A stretch of 64,000 bases of DNA from Mucor racemosus (taxonomy: Eukaryota > Mucoromycota > Mucoromycetes > Mucorales > Mucoraceae): contig JAPEHQ010000024.1 in assembly GCA_027405735.1 (NCBI GenBank), forward strand, positions 124,001-188,000, in the 5' to 3' direction. Made by a program: the position numbers and the translations under genes. Positions 46,130 through 57,089 of this stretch are shown here, in pieces. Within the stretch, counting starts at the first letter, position 1, and each line of letters begins with the position of its first letter. The notes beneath the pieces are model-generated. The model made no database searches. It was not told the origin of the DNA and saw only the letters and a program-made list of their open reading frames with translations.

Positions 46130-47270
46130 ATCCCTGCTCTACTTTTTGTTTTCACAAAGTAACACCAAGAAAAAATTATATGCCAATGTACCTGAGATGT
46201 TCAGTTTTAATCCAAAAACAAGTATCCGGAAATATCCTATTTTTTGTAGTTGGTATTAATTTTTCAAAGTTAAGGTTTCAGATTTTTACGCGCATTTCAC
46301 TGCTAAAGGATTGAAAACTTTGAGTCTTCATATCTCTGCAAAAAACTACACTATACTAACAATTTCTAATAATGAAACTTGCTTGTTTTGAAGCGCTCTA
46401 TAACATATTGCGGTATAAAAAAATTTCGAGCACTTTTTTTTTATCTCATTTTTTTGACATTTTTGTAGTAGATTTCAAAATATTCATTAGATTGAGTAAC
46501 ATATTTTTTACATTAATATTGTAGAGCTCATTAAGCTCTGTCGAATGCAATTTAGTTTTTTTCAAAATATTGACTTTTCGTGGAGATATTTTCAAAAATG
46601 TGTACAAATGAATATCCTCGGTTTTGGCTTCAATTTTCCTTTGTATACCCTTATCCCAAATTCTGAATTTGAAACTTTTTTGAACAAAAATCTTGTTTTC
46701 TCTACAAAATATGTTGTTAAAAGGTTAAGCAATAGCTCAATCGATAGATAATTTTGTTGCGCATTTTTTTCATTACTTAGATTTGAAATATAATTATAAA
46801 AAGTGATGTGTATACTCAAAAACCCTTCAAAATTTCAATTACATTTTATGCAAATTTAATACAAAACATTTGCCTGAATTTTATTTAGGTGAATGCAGAA
46901 TTTGAAACTGTACAAAAACCATATAATAAGCTATTTCAACTTACTTCGCAGTTCCTGAGCCACGAAGCAATTTTGTTTTTTTGATCATTTTCTGGTCGAT
47001 TTTACAAATCAATTTTGGAACTCAGTTAGCATAGGGTTAAGCCGTAATGTAAACCATTACTTTGATTATCTCGACAAAAAATCAATATTTTTTGCTGAAA
47101 CAAAAAATGCAAAGTAGCCTAGAGTTGGATCGACCTTGTGAATACAAAAAATCAACACCTTAATTTAGGCGCTCCATTTTTTGCAATATATTTTAGGTAA
47201 ATCTTGGTCAATTATAATCAACATTTGGCCAGTGCACTTATATTCTGGAATCAATATTTCTATTTTCCGA
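46130..47270 (-). repeat. Repeat P, copy 2 (inverted relative to copies 1 and 3)
   Basis: The reverse complement matches 3,470-4,560 closely and 55,715-56,730 more distantly. A minus-strand frame at 46592-46819 reads through NAQQNYLSIELLLNLLTTYF and VSNSEFGIRVYKGKLKPKPR; the equivalent reading is intact in the 56 kb copy and broken in the 4 kb copy. No dynein fragment accompanies this copy, so repeat P seems to be an independent unit. Confidence 0.7.
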
Positions 47271-48375
47271 AAGATATCAATGATTTGTAAAGTGAAGGGT
47301 GAATGAAGGTGTACATCTCCTTCGAAGATTTTACATAATTCCACTCAATATTAAGCGAAAACATTTGAAAACCATTCAAAACCTATATGAAGCCTCCTTC
47401 CCTACAGCCGTAAAAGCCGACAACAAAAACCCTCATCTCGATGAATTTCAATAGCATTATTAACTTCCAACTTTACATGGGGGTAGATACGCAGCACTTT
47501 GGATGCGAAAGCCTCAAAGAGCAATTTCTAGAGCCTACTGCATGTTGAGAAAATTAATGTCAAAGTACACCTATACTTTACTGCGCCCTTTTAATGAAAA
47601 CAATTAAAAACATAATCTGTATAAATAATAATTCAGGTAAGCTGCCACTCTGCATGAGCATAGCAATGGGTAAATATTACAAGTATATCAGATATCAGCC
47701 TGCATAAATCATTGTGCATTCGGTAATAAATTTGAACAACAAGTTGATTAACTGCTGTTCACACCCACCAAAATCAATAAGCTTGCCAGTTTTTGCCAAA
47801 TATGGATCCAAATAATAAGCTCCCGTTGCAATGGTAAGTACGTCTAGTTCTAATCTACAGAATTGCAAAAGGTTCAACCTCCCCGAGTTGCTGTGGAAAT
47901 GGAGAAGAAACCAACATTCGAACTTGTTTAAACTATTTTGTGTGGACTGCACTACGACCGACCTGTGCTGCACAAGATAACTTCGTTGTGCCTAGGTGGT
48001 CTGCACACTATAGCCTGAGCTGCTGTGCCCACTGAATAAGGCTAAAAAAAAACAAGATGTACTGTACATGGGCTCAAGAAAAGAAACTGCACACGAGCAC
48101 AACGCTAATCCTGTATGTGCAGAATTATAGATTCTGTCCATGTGCATGATATTAATCCCACGTGTGCATAATAATAGAATAGTAGAATTGCCTATAAGCA
48201 TATTATTATTCCTATTTGTGCACGCATAATAATAATAAAATCTGACCATGAGCATAATGAGCTGATCATATGGGCACAAATTGATTTGTACATGATGAGC
48301 ATCGTGCTGTTCTCAAAATTCCATTGCATTTTTTTTATTGGAATGGATTTTTAAATTACATTTGATTTTATTAAT
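47271..48375. other. Unassigned region with TGTGCA/GAGCAT-rich stretch
   Basis: No gene was recognised. From about 48,060 to 48,300 the sequence is dense in TGTGCA, GAGCAT and their complements at irregular spacing, similar in style to the stretch at 2,100-2,175 and 55,065-55,142 inside the dynein repeat. Minus-strand frames at 47695-47973 and 47992-48279 run through it but have no known domain. Confidence 0.4.
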
Positions 48376-48380
48376 ATAGG

Positions 48381-48690
48381 TGATTTATCAGAATATGTTT
48401 ATGTTGAATAAAACTAGAAATTTAATACAGTAAAGAGATATCGTTTATTGGAATGAAGTAAAGAGGGTTTATATACTAGCTGGGTTGAGGGAAATGATGA
48501 TGTGATAAGGATTATAGGTGTCATCATTTATTATACTAATGTGGAATGATGATGGAACATCATGCTATAATATTATGCTGTAATATTATGCTGGAACCGT
48601 GGTTTTGTTGATGTTTAATTGACTTGAATTTCGGTTCCTGAACTATTGTTTTACTTTTGCATTTGACATCCGGTTAAGAATGATACATCA
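48381..48690 (-). mobile_element. Solo LTR (310 bp), TGATGTATCA family, duplication ATAGG
   Basis: On the minus strand it starts TGATGTATCATT and ends GATAAATCA. It is flanked by an exact ATAGG at 48,376-48,380 and 48,691-48,695. The interior matches 26,071-26,397, including TATATAAACC, a likely TATA box, about two thirds of the way in. Confidence 0.85.
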
Positions 48691-48695
48691 ATAGG

Positions 48696-49050
48696 TTATA
48701 GACAATATAATTCAATATGTTGTTGATGTAGAGCAATACATGCAAGAGCCAATATATTTACGATTAATATCATTTGTAAATATGTTTATAGCTATAATAT
48801 TTACAGCAACAATGGTTTTTGCTCGAGCATAAGCTTAAATAACACTTACTGCTTAAATTTATATGCAAGCCAAATCTAAGATTATAGATGTTACTTTATC
48901 ACACATAAAATTTAAACAAATTAATCTTCTTTAAGCTTACTATTTTAGTTTATTACGATTGTCAGCTGTATAAAGATTTGTTTTCAAGTATAGCTACTGT
49001 ACGATCGAAACTACAGTATGGTTATCAGACAAGATATTAGATTTTTTTTT
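48696..49050. other. Intergenic, nothing recognised
   Basis: AT-rich sequence between the solo LTR and the dynein-fragment repeat. No frame or structure could be supported. Confidence 0.5.
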
Positions 49051-50904
49051 GTTTCTACGGTATATCATTTGAAATTTTATCACTTTTCTGGAGCATTTCA
49101 TAAGTTTGTAAGTAGTTCTATCTTTTCATTGATTTGATATAAATATTATTGCCTTCGATTTGATCGGGTAATCACGAAATATGTTCAACAATACAGTAGT
49201 AAATATTAATATTTGATCTTAGAATAGAGTTAAATAAAAATATCAGTCTTTAATATAACGACTACTACATATATTAAAAATATTAGTCGCTTGTGTTAGT
49301 ATGTGTATTCAGATAAAAGAAAATAATACCGGCTTGATTGTCTGATATACCTTATCAAACGGTAAATATATCCTTGGATTATGAAAACAAAAAGAGAGAA
49401 ACAACACACGTAGAAAAGGATTTTCAAGGCTTTACATTATTTAGCGTAATTAAACCCTGTTAACTTGCTCATTTCAGCCAATGTAAAAGTATAATCACAG
49501 CGCATAAACCTTAAAAAACTAATAAACAAAATAGGCAATATCTGTTATCATAGAAACATACATTCTTGTTACCAAAAAACCCATCTATCATCATATCATA
49601 CATTCATTAAAAAATTGCAAAAGCAAGCTCGTAGAACGACGCCGTAATTGAGCATAGCAAGATTGGACGGGTAAGTCTCTTGTACTATGATATATCAAAG
49701 TTTTAAATAAAAAAGTGTTTCTTTTTTTTAACTTTTCTTATATTTAACCACGTACGGTCTGAAAATTCAGTTTTTATAGCGGACATTTTTGGGGCTCATT
49801 TTATCCTTACTAACACTCATGATTTTGATCAAAAAATAGAAAAATCGAATTTTGATACCAAAATCAAAGTTTAAATATACTACATTGTGAGAGAAAATTG
49901 TAGCCACAGCTAATACACATTTTATAAAAGCTTAATATTAAATGTTAAGTAATGAAATTTTGTACTTTTGCCCCAAAAACGGAATTTTGGTTAAAGGATT
50001 TTCATGTAATATTTTGTAATAAAAATGCTTGTTATGTTTTATTGAGCAAATAGAGCGCTAAACGTTGTATATGCTGTATATTTTTTGTTTTTATAATTAG
50101 TAGTATAATCCACTCTAGATTTGCAAAATTAGAAAAAAAAAATTAAAAAATGTCAAAATTGATGATCTGGACAAGAATAATTTTCTAAATTAACATTCCA
50201 CTTATAAGCCTTGGAAGTCTTAAAAATAAGAGATTTTATAATACTTGAGAACTTTTTCAAGAATTTACGATGCTGTACCCGCTTGATTCAAGCTCATTAC
50301 TGTAAATCTTTATACATGTTAGTATTGTGTGGTAGTTTATTTGATGTTGATATAACCTTTCTTTATAATTATTGCACTAGAGGTGATTTACATTAAGTTT
50401 TAGTCTTACCTCTCCAATATCATAAACATAAACATAAACATGGCTATCACTGGAACCTATTGCCGCCTTTTTACCCTCCTCTTTGTCTCAAGCCAATTTA
50501 TTCAATGCTTTATTACCAGAACCAACTTAAGCACTTAAAAATGGTTCTTCAGTATTTTCATTCAAATTCCATAAATTAAATCGACTGGTTTCATCTACAG
50601 TAGTATCAAACGTATCATCAGCCCGACTTATGATAAATGTCAATATAAAATCAGAAACATCCCATTGTCATTGTTATAAGCTATGAAAAGCTTGATTTTT
50701 AATAATACAGCAATCAAATAAAAAACAAGATGATACTAATAACAGCATATGGTAAGCATTTAACATCTGATAAGTAAGTTTGATCAAGTATGCTTTTAAA
50801 CCCTTTTGAAATCCTGAAATAAACACAGCATCTTGGTCCTGCGATTTCTATCCATTAAAATGTTGCGATTTCCACTACACAATGAATGCTCCTTTTATAT
50901 ATCT
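49050..50904 (-). repeat. Dynein-fragment repeat, copy 4
   Basis: The reverse complement matches 21,918-23,375 and 17,300-18,690. The dynein-like fragment occupies 50,410-50,610 (minus strand), with the GT donor at 50,408-50,409 and the shared TGA at 50,488-50,490. Unlike copies 1 to 3 it keeps an arginine codon where they have TAA, and it has a 3-bp insertion (an extra GAG codon) shared with copy 5. It stops at a truncated LTR at 50,905. Confidence 0.8.
50410..50610 (-). pseudogene. Dynein intermediate chain 3' fragment, copy 4
   Basis: Same reading as at 17,421-17,642 (FNLWNLNENTEEP ... ALNKLA, stop, DKEEGKKAAIGSSD ... YDIGE), ending at a splice donor. The stop replacing Trp is TGA. A duplication of VY codons (HVYVYVYDIGE) is private to this copy. 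A further stop replaces Tyr after SA. Confidence 0.7.
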
Positions 50905-51381
50905 CTAAGAATGAGTAATCAATCAGTTCTTCAACTGTATAATAAAAACAAGATCTCGTTTATTTAGATGTAAAAGTATGGCCTTTTATGTTGATTTGAC
51001 ATTGAGATCCTGAGATGTAATTTAAGGCACTATTGAACCATTGGATCTGTTCGATAGTAATCTATGGATTGAAATGGATCAATCATAATTTAACCGTTCT
51101 TGCAGAGCTTGTGAGTTGTCTTGTTTCAATGCTGCGCTAAATATGTTTGGATGTTGATTTGATAGCTACTTGATTGGTTAACTGCTGGGATGAAATAATG
51201 TGGTGTCATAATTGAGGTCAAAGCGTTCTTGGTAATTACTGGATTAAACTTGATACGCTAGGAGTTTCTTATATCCGATATCAAGACTTGCACTTCAATA
51301 CATGTCGTAGTCAATAGATTGTAAGATGTATTGATACTGTAGAAGGTGATAATGTATGATACTAGTAGGTGGAATACAACA
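50905..51381. mobile_element. LTR of the TGTYGTA family, truncated copy 3
   Basis: Matches 30,760-31,230 to its end GAATACAACA but lacks about the first 55 bases. The left flank corresponds to one point of the dynein repeat (as at 52,730) and the right flank to another (GGCAATATCTG, as at 49,537), so the LTR sits at a rearranged junction rather than at a simple insertion. Confidence 0.75.
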
Positions 51382-52253
51382 GGCAATATCTGTTATCATA
51401 GAAAAATACATTTTTTACCAGAAAAACCGTCTATCATATCATACATTCATTAAAAAATTGCAAGAACAAGCCCGTAGAATGACGCCGTAATTGAGAATAG
51501 CAAGGTTGAACGGCTGCTAAGTCTCTTATACTATGGTATATCTAAGTTTTAAATAAAAAAGCGCTTTTTTAGAAACTTTTCTTATATTTAACCACGTACT
51601 GTCTGAAAACTCAGACTTTGTAGCGGACATTTTCGGGGCTCATTTTATCCTTACCAACACTCATGATTTTGATCAAAAAACAGAAAAATCAAATTTTGAC
51701 ACCAAAATCAACGTTTAAATATACTACACTGTGAGAGAAAATTGTAGCCATAGCTAATACACATCTTATAAAAAATTAATATTAAATGTTGATTAATAAA
51801 ACTTAGCATTTTTGACCCAAAAACAGTTTTTTGATTAAAGGATTTTCATGTAATATTTTGTGATAAAAATGTTTGTTATTTTTTATTGAGCAAATAGAGC
51901 GCTAAACGTTGTATATGTGTATATTTTTTGTTTTTATGATTGGTAATATAATTTACTCTAGATTTGCAAAACCAGAAAAAAAAAAATTAAAAAATGTCAA
52001 AATTGATGATCTGGACAAGAATAATTTTCTAAATTAATATTCCGCTTATAAGCCTTGTAAATCTTAAAAATAAGAGATTTTATAATATTTGAGAACTTTT
52101 TCAAGAATTTACGATGCTGTACCCGCTTGATTCAAGCTCATTACTGTAAATATTTATACATGTTAGTATTGTGTGGTAGTTTATTTGATGTTGATATAAC
52201 CTTACTTTATAATTATTGCGCTAGAAGTGATTTACATTAAGTTTTAGTCTTAC

Positions 52254-52448
52254 CTCTCCAATGTCATAAACATAAACATGGCCATCACTGGAACCTATTG
52301 CCATCTTTTTACCCTCCTCTTTGTCTCAAGCCAATTTATTCAATGCTTTATTACCAGAACCAACTTAAGCACTTAAAAATGGTTCTTCAGTATTTTCATT
52401 CAAATTCCATAAATTAAATCGACTGGTTTCATCTACAGTAGTATCAAA
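52254..52448 (-). pseudogene. Dynein intermediate chain 3' fragment, copy 5
   Basis: Reads FNLWNLNENTEEP, ALNKLA, stop (TGA), DKEEGKKMAIGSSDG and HVYVYDIGE before GTAAGA on the minus strand. It shares the extra GAG codon and the arginine codon with copy 4, so these two copies form one subgroup. Confidence 0.7.
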
Positions 52449-53185
52449 CGTATCATCAGCCCGACTTATGATAAATGTCAATATAAAATCGATCAGAAAC
52501 ATCCCATTGTCATTGTTACAAGCTATGAAAAGCTTGATTTTTAATAATACAGCAATTAAATAAAAAACAAGATGCTACTAATAACAGCATATGGTAAGTA
52601 TTTAACATCTAAGTAAGTTTGATAAAGTATGCTTTTAAACCCTTTTGAAATCCTGAGGCAAACACAGCACCTTGGTCCTGTAATTTCTACCCATCAAAAT
52701 GTTGCGATTTTTACTACACAATGAATGCATCTTTTATCAATCTTGGCCTTGATGTACATTGGGTATCAGTTTTTCACCAGTTGTATTTTGTCTAATTCAT
52801 TAATATTTAGTTATATCAAACGATGATTTGTAGCATTCCCAAAAAAAAAGAATAAACGCTCCAAGAGTTTTCTGCATACCAAATTATGCAATTTAGTAGC
52901 AACGGTTGCACTTAACTATGCTTTTTGAACCTATTGATGTTAATCCAGAATAATTAGTACTTTCATTCAAAAGTAAGCTTTGCTTTATACATTTACATTT
53001 ACATACCCATTCAATAAATGATATTGCATTTATTATCCGTTATATAATCTAACCAACTTCATTTTGATTTGATACATTTGACAATTAAGTTCTTAAATTA
53101 CACTCGAGCACCAGGTATTGAAACAAAAAAATCTCGTATAAGTCGACGAAGCATCACAATTTGAATCATTTTTTTGTGTTCAAAG

Positions 53186-53843
53186 TGTGCTGAACTAGGA
53201 TACTATTTCCCCACATAAGAAATTAAATGTTATCTCACATAAAACCATGCTCTAATATTCAAATAGAGATAACATGAATTTAACAGTAAATACAGAAAGC
53301 ATTAGTAATTTAACATATAAATAAAATAGACCGAATCATAAACAAAGCAAATTGATTCATAAAATAAACTGAAGAAACACATAGATCAAAGTAAGGATTG
53401 CTCTATGCGGATCATTAACAAATATGCCAAAAACGGGCATTAAAAGACCACCTTGATTATGTAAATCAAAAAGCTCAATATAAACTTTAAAATCACAAAC
53501 TAATTGATTTACCAAAAAGAATAAACATATGGATATTGCATGAAGACAATGGAATCATGCTTCAATCATTTAATAAGTAGCATGATGATATATGTATGGA
53601 ATGCAGCATTGTCTGATTCGCATGTTAAACATCACGGTTTGACAGAAGTCCTAAGTTGGTAATTCGGTTATTCCTAATTCTGATAGATCATTGACAGTTA
53701 CGGTGCAACTCCCAGATATAACAAAATCACAACTAATATAAATAGAGTAGAAATATAGACCTATTGCACACTATCCATATTTTGAATAAAGAAGGATTTA
53801 AACTGTATCTTTTTTCAAAGCTTTTATTTTACATTTTACTGCA
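53186..53843. mobile_element. LTR-like insertion (658 bp), duplication CAAAG
   Basis: The block starts TGTGCTGAACTAGG and ends TTTTACTGCA, and is flanked by CAAAG at 53,181-53,185 and 53,844-53,848. Copy 1 of the repeat (near 878-885) and copy 2 lack it. It contains TATAAATAGAG and, near its end, AATAAAG, consistent with an LTR's promoter and poly(A) signal. No coding frame is seen. Confidence 0.8.
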
Positions 53844-55150
53844 CAAAGATCTGAGCTCTTTCACACATTCATAGATCTCTGCATAAACCATATCTCTATC
53901 TGTTCAATTTAACTGAAATACATTGAATGCCACCCTCGTACTCGATAAAACGCCTTACTTTATTGCGCGTCAACACAACTAATTTGATATTAGTTTAGCG
54001 TCAGCAGTTGAAACAGATAAGTTTGAGATTAGACAACCTCTTTTAATAGTTGTGCACGCTATGATGAGCTAATAATGGACCATTATTATAGATACGCTAA
54101 TCAAGGATGGTGTATGGTGAGTTAACTCTAATGGACAACGAACGAGTTGATGTAGCATTATAATATTATAAACGAAATACTATTAAAATCAAATATAGAA
54201 TTAAATAAGCAAGAGATGATAAACTATGTAAATTTACATGATGATTGAATTGTTTCAATCGTTTTGAACTGAATACACCTTTACTTTTAACAAAAAAAAA
54301 TTGGTTTATTAGTAAAATCAATTACTGTAACAAGTAATGATTATGGTGTATCTTTGATAATTTGTAGTGGTACATAAGACTAAATCTCGTTTTTTTCTTC
54401 ATAGTGTGAGTTTATTCATTCATTCAAACCAAGAAGATACTATATATACATACTGTACTTTTATAATCACCAATTTTTCTACAGGTAGACATCGACTTTT
54501 TTAGACCAAAAATGCATTGATTATAACGTAGATGATGGAGGAATCAAATGTTTAAGTCTTGGATGCTTTTTTTTTCGAGAGAGATATTATAACGCTCCCT
54601 AACATTAGCAGTTAATAATTTACATTCAAATAAACAAAGGAAAAACATGTACTTTTACCTGCTACTTGGTGCCAGTTTACAAAAAAATATTAGTCTTTTT
54701 GTTGTAGTTTTAAACATAAATCAAAGAGCTGAGGAAAGAGTGGGGAAGAAAAAAAAACCTAATAAATCAGTCGATTTTGTGCGTTACAAACAGAAATTTA
54801 CAAAGGCATAATAAATACTTTTAGTGTTGCCAAACAGGTTGTTGTCGTTGTTCCCATTTGGCCTCCAAAAGAAGAAGAACATGGGCAGAACTCTTTCAAA
54901 CCCCAAATTTCAAATTGATATATCTCGGCAATAAGCCAATTCTGTTGAATCAGTGTAACTCACATTTGTTTTAAACCATTCAAATTATCTTCTTTATTTA
55001 TTAATTATATTATGATTGATATATACTGTATTTTAGTAAATTGGCTAAAGAACCTTGATCTCATTTTTCTGCTCATCTGGACTGCCTGATCTGCACAAAA
55101 AATTTTATACTGCACATCTGTGCAGGTCATTATGCCCATGGAAAACATAG

Positions 55151-55714
55151 TTTGGCCGTAGTTTAATATCAGAATAAAAGCGAATTGACTTAACTTGATG
55201 CAGCATTGATATAGAAATGGCTTAAAATTGATCGTAGAATTTAAACTTCATGATTGAGATACTGATTTTTTTGCATTTGTGGAATAGGTAGAGATGTTCA
55301 CGGAAAAAGATTATAAAAAAACAATAGGAATTCGACTAGATAACGTTAGGTTTTTTATTATCTATCAAGTAGAACTTAATTGATTCTTCTTTGGCAGAAT
55401 GATGTCCTTCTATTTATATACACTTTCTAATCTATATTCTAAATCAACGAGAACAAATAGGAACATGCCATTTCATAATCTACCCGGTACATTTAGGCCC
55501 TGATTTTACCATGGATGAAATGAGGCCATATTGAACAATGGTATATTTATGGTTTAGGCCAAGAATTATAATTTGCTAGGATCCACATCTCGGTTATAAG
55601 ATTACTTGCTGTATCAATTAGACATGTCAAACAAAATGATTCCTGATTTATCCTAGCGGTAATTCAAGTTAGGCACCAGGTAAAATGGAGATCTAAATGG
55701 ATGTAATCCACAGT
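55151..55714. other. Unassigned segment between repeats
   Basis: Lies between the end of the dynein repeat copy 5 and repeat P copy 3, in the position occupied by repeat B on the left side of the window. It has an LTR-like TATTTATATACAC motif near 55,412 but no defined ends. Confidence 0.4.
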
Positions 55715-56730
55715 ATTCACCAACAGATAAATTCAACTAAAAGCTACTCTGTATTTTTTATTCCATCAAAAAATATTGTTTTTTTGTTGAGATAATCAAG
55801 GTAACAGTTTATATTACAGCTTAAAACCTATGATGACTGAGTTTCAAAATCGATTCGTCAAATCGATCAAAAAACAAGAAAAAAAACAGAATTATTTAAT
55901 AGCTCATGAACTGTAAAGTAAGTAAAACTAGTGTATTAAATGTTTTTTGTAGAGTTTTGGATTCAGTATTTACCCAAATATAATTCAGATAAACGCTTCA
56001 CACAAATTTTTGCGTAAAATATGATTAAAATTTTGGAGGTTTTTTGAAGTTACACATCATTTTTTATAAAGATGTTTCAAATATAACTAATGGAAATAAT
56101 GCGCAGCAAAATTATCTATCGATTGAGTCATTGCTAAACCTTCTAGCTGCATTTTTTATAGAGAAAATGAGATTTTTGTCAATTTTTTTTTCAAATTCAG
56201 AATTTGGGATGAGGGTTTATACGGGAAAAATTGAAGCTAGAAACGAGGATGTCTCTTTTGACACATTTTTGAGGGTATCTCCACGAAAAATCAATATTTT
56301 GAAAAAAGCTAAATTGGATCCGAGAGAGCTCAACGAGCTTGATGATACGAATGTAAAAAAAAAGCGTTGCTCAATTTAACGGATATTTTGTAATCTACTA
56401 CAAAAATGTCAAGAAAATGAAAAAAAATAAAAGTGTTCAGATTTTTTTTATGCTGAAATATGTTATAGAGTGCTTCAAAACAAGTAAGTTTTATTATTAA
56501 AAAAAGTTAGTATTGCTTATTTTTTTATAGAGATATGAAGGCTCAAAGTTTTCATTGTTAGCAGCGAAATACCTGTAAAGATCTGAAATATTAGCGCTGA
56601 AAAATTAATACCAATTACAAAAGGTAAGATATTTTCGGATACTCATTTTTGGATTAAAGGTAGACATCTCAGGTACATTGGCATATAATTCTTTCTTGGT
56701 GTTGTTTAGTGAAAAAAAAAGTTAAGCAGG
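55715..56730 (+). repeat. Repeat P, copy 3, with the longest surviving frame
   Basis: Parallel to 3,570-4,600. The frame at 56044-56379 encodes 111 residues with no stop, including NAQQNYLSIESLLNLLAAFF and FSNSEFGMRVYTGKIEARNE. It begins and ends without clear gene signals, and no family is recognised. Confidence 0.65.
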
Positions 56731-57089
56731 GATCCACAGATTGACCCTTTTTTTAAAAATGAAAAAGCGAAAAAATTTACTTTTCTGCGAGCATTTTAAC
56801 GTATTGTTTATTGAAAAGCTTCAAATTTGCAACAGTAAGTTATGTAAGAGATTATATATACACAAGTATTAATATTAATTGAGTGGGAATCATTCTTTCT
56901 TGGGCCTAGGGTCCCATAGATTAAGTTTAAGCGTTTGCCATAATGTGGATACACTAGGCCTATTTTTTATAAAAACAAGCGTTAATGTGGATCGAAGAGT
57001 TTGTAATGAATTGTTTTTACCTTTGATCTGGGAGCATTGGGTACTGTTACAAATGTTGATTATTAGTCTCAATTTTCAAGCTTCTATTA
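56731..57089. other. Intergenic, 3' side of PIG-Q
   Basis: Holds the 3' untranslated region of the minus-strand PIG-Q gene. Open frames on both strands at 56,879-57,097 show no domain. Confidence 0.5.

Larger units (their letters stand above)
51382..55150 (-). repeat. Dynein-fragment repeat, copy 5, with a 658-bp insertion
   Basis: The longest copy. 51,382-52,250 matches copy 4; 52,254-52,448 is the dynein-like fragment (TGA at 52,326-52,328); 52,450-55,150 parallels 150-2,190 of copy 1. It is interrupted by an LTR-like block at 53,186-53,843. Its far edge coincides with the edge of copy 1 (near the TGCCCATGGAAA run), after which the two flanks differ. Confidence 0.8.

Noticed and set aside
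47695..48279. Two consecutive minus-strand frames as a two-exon gene
   Set aside because: No domain, and the second runs through a motif-rich repeat; splice sites joining them are not convincing.
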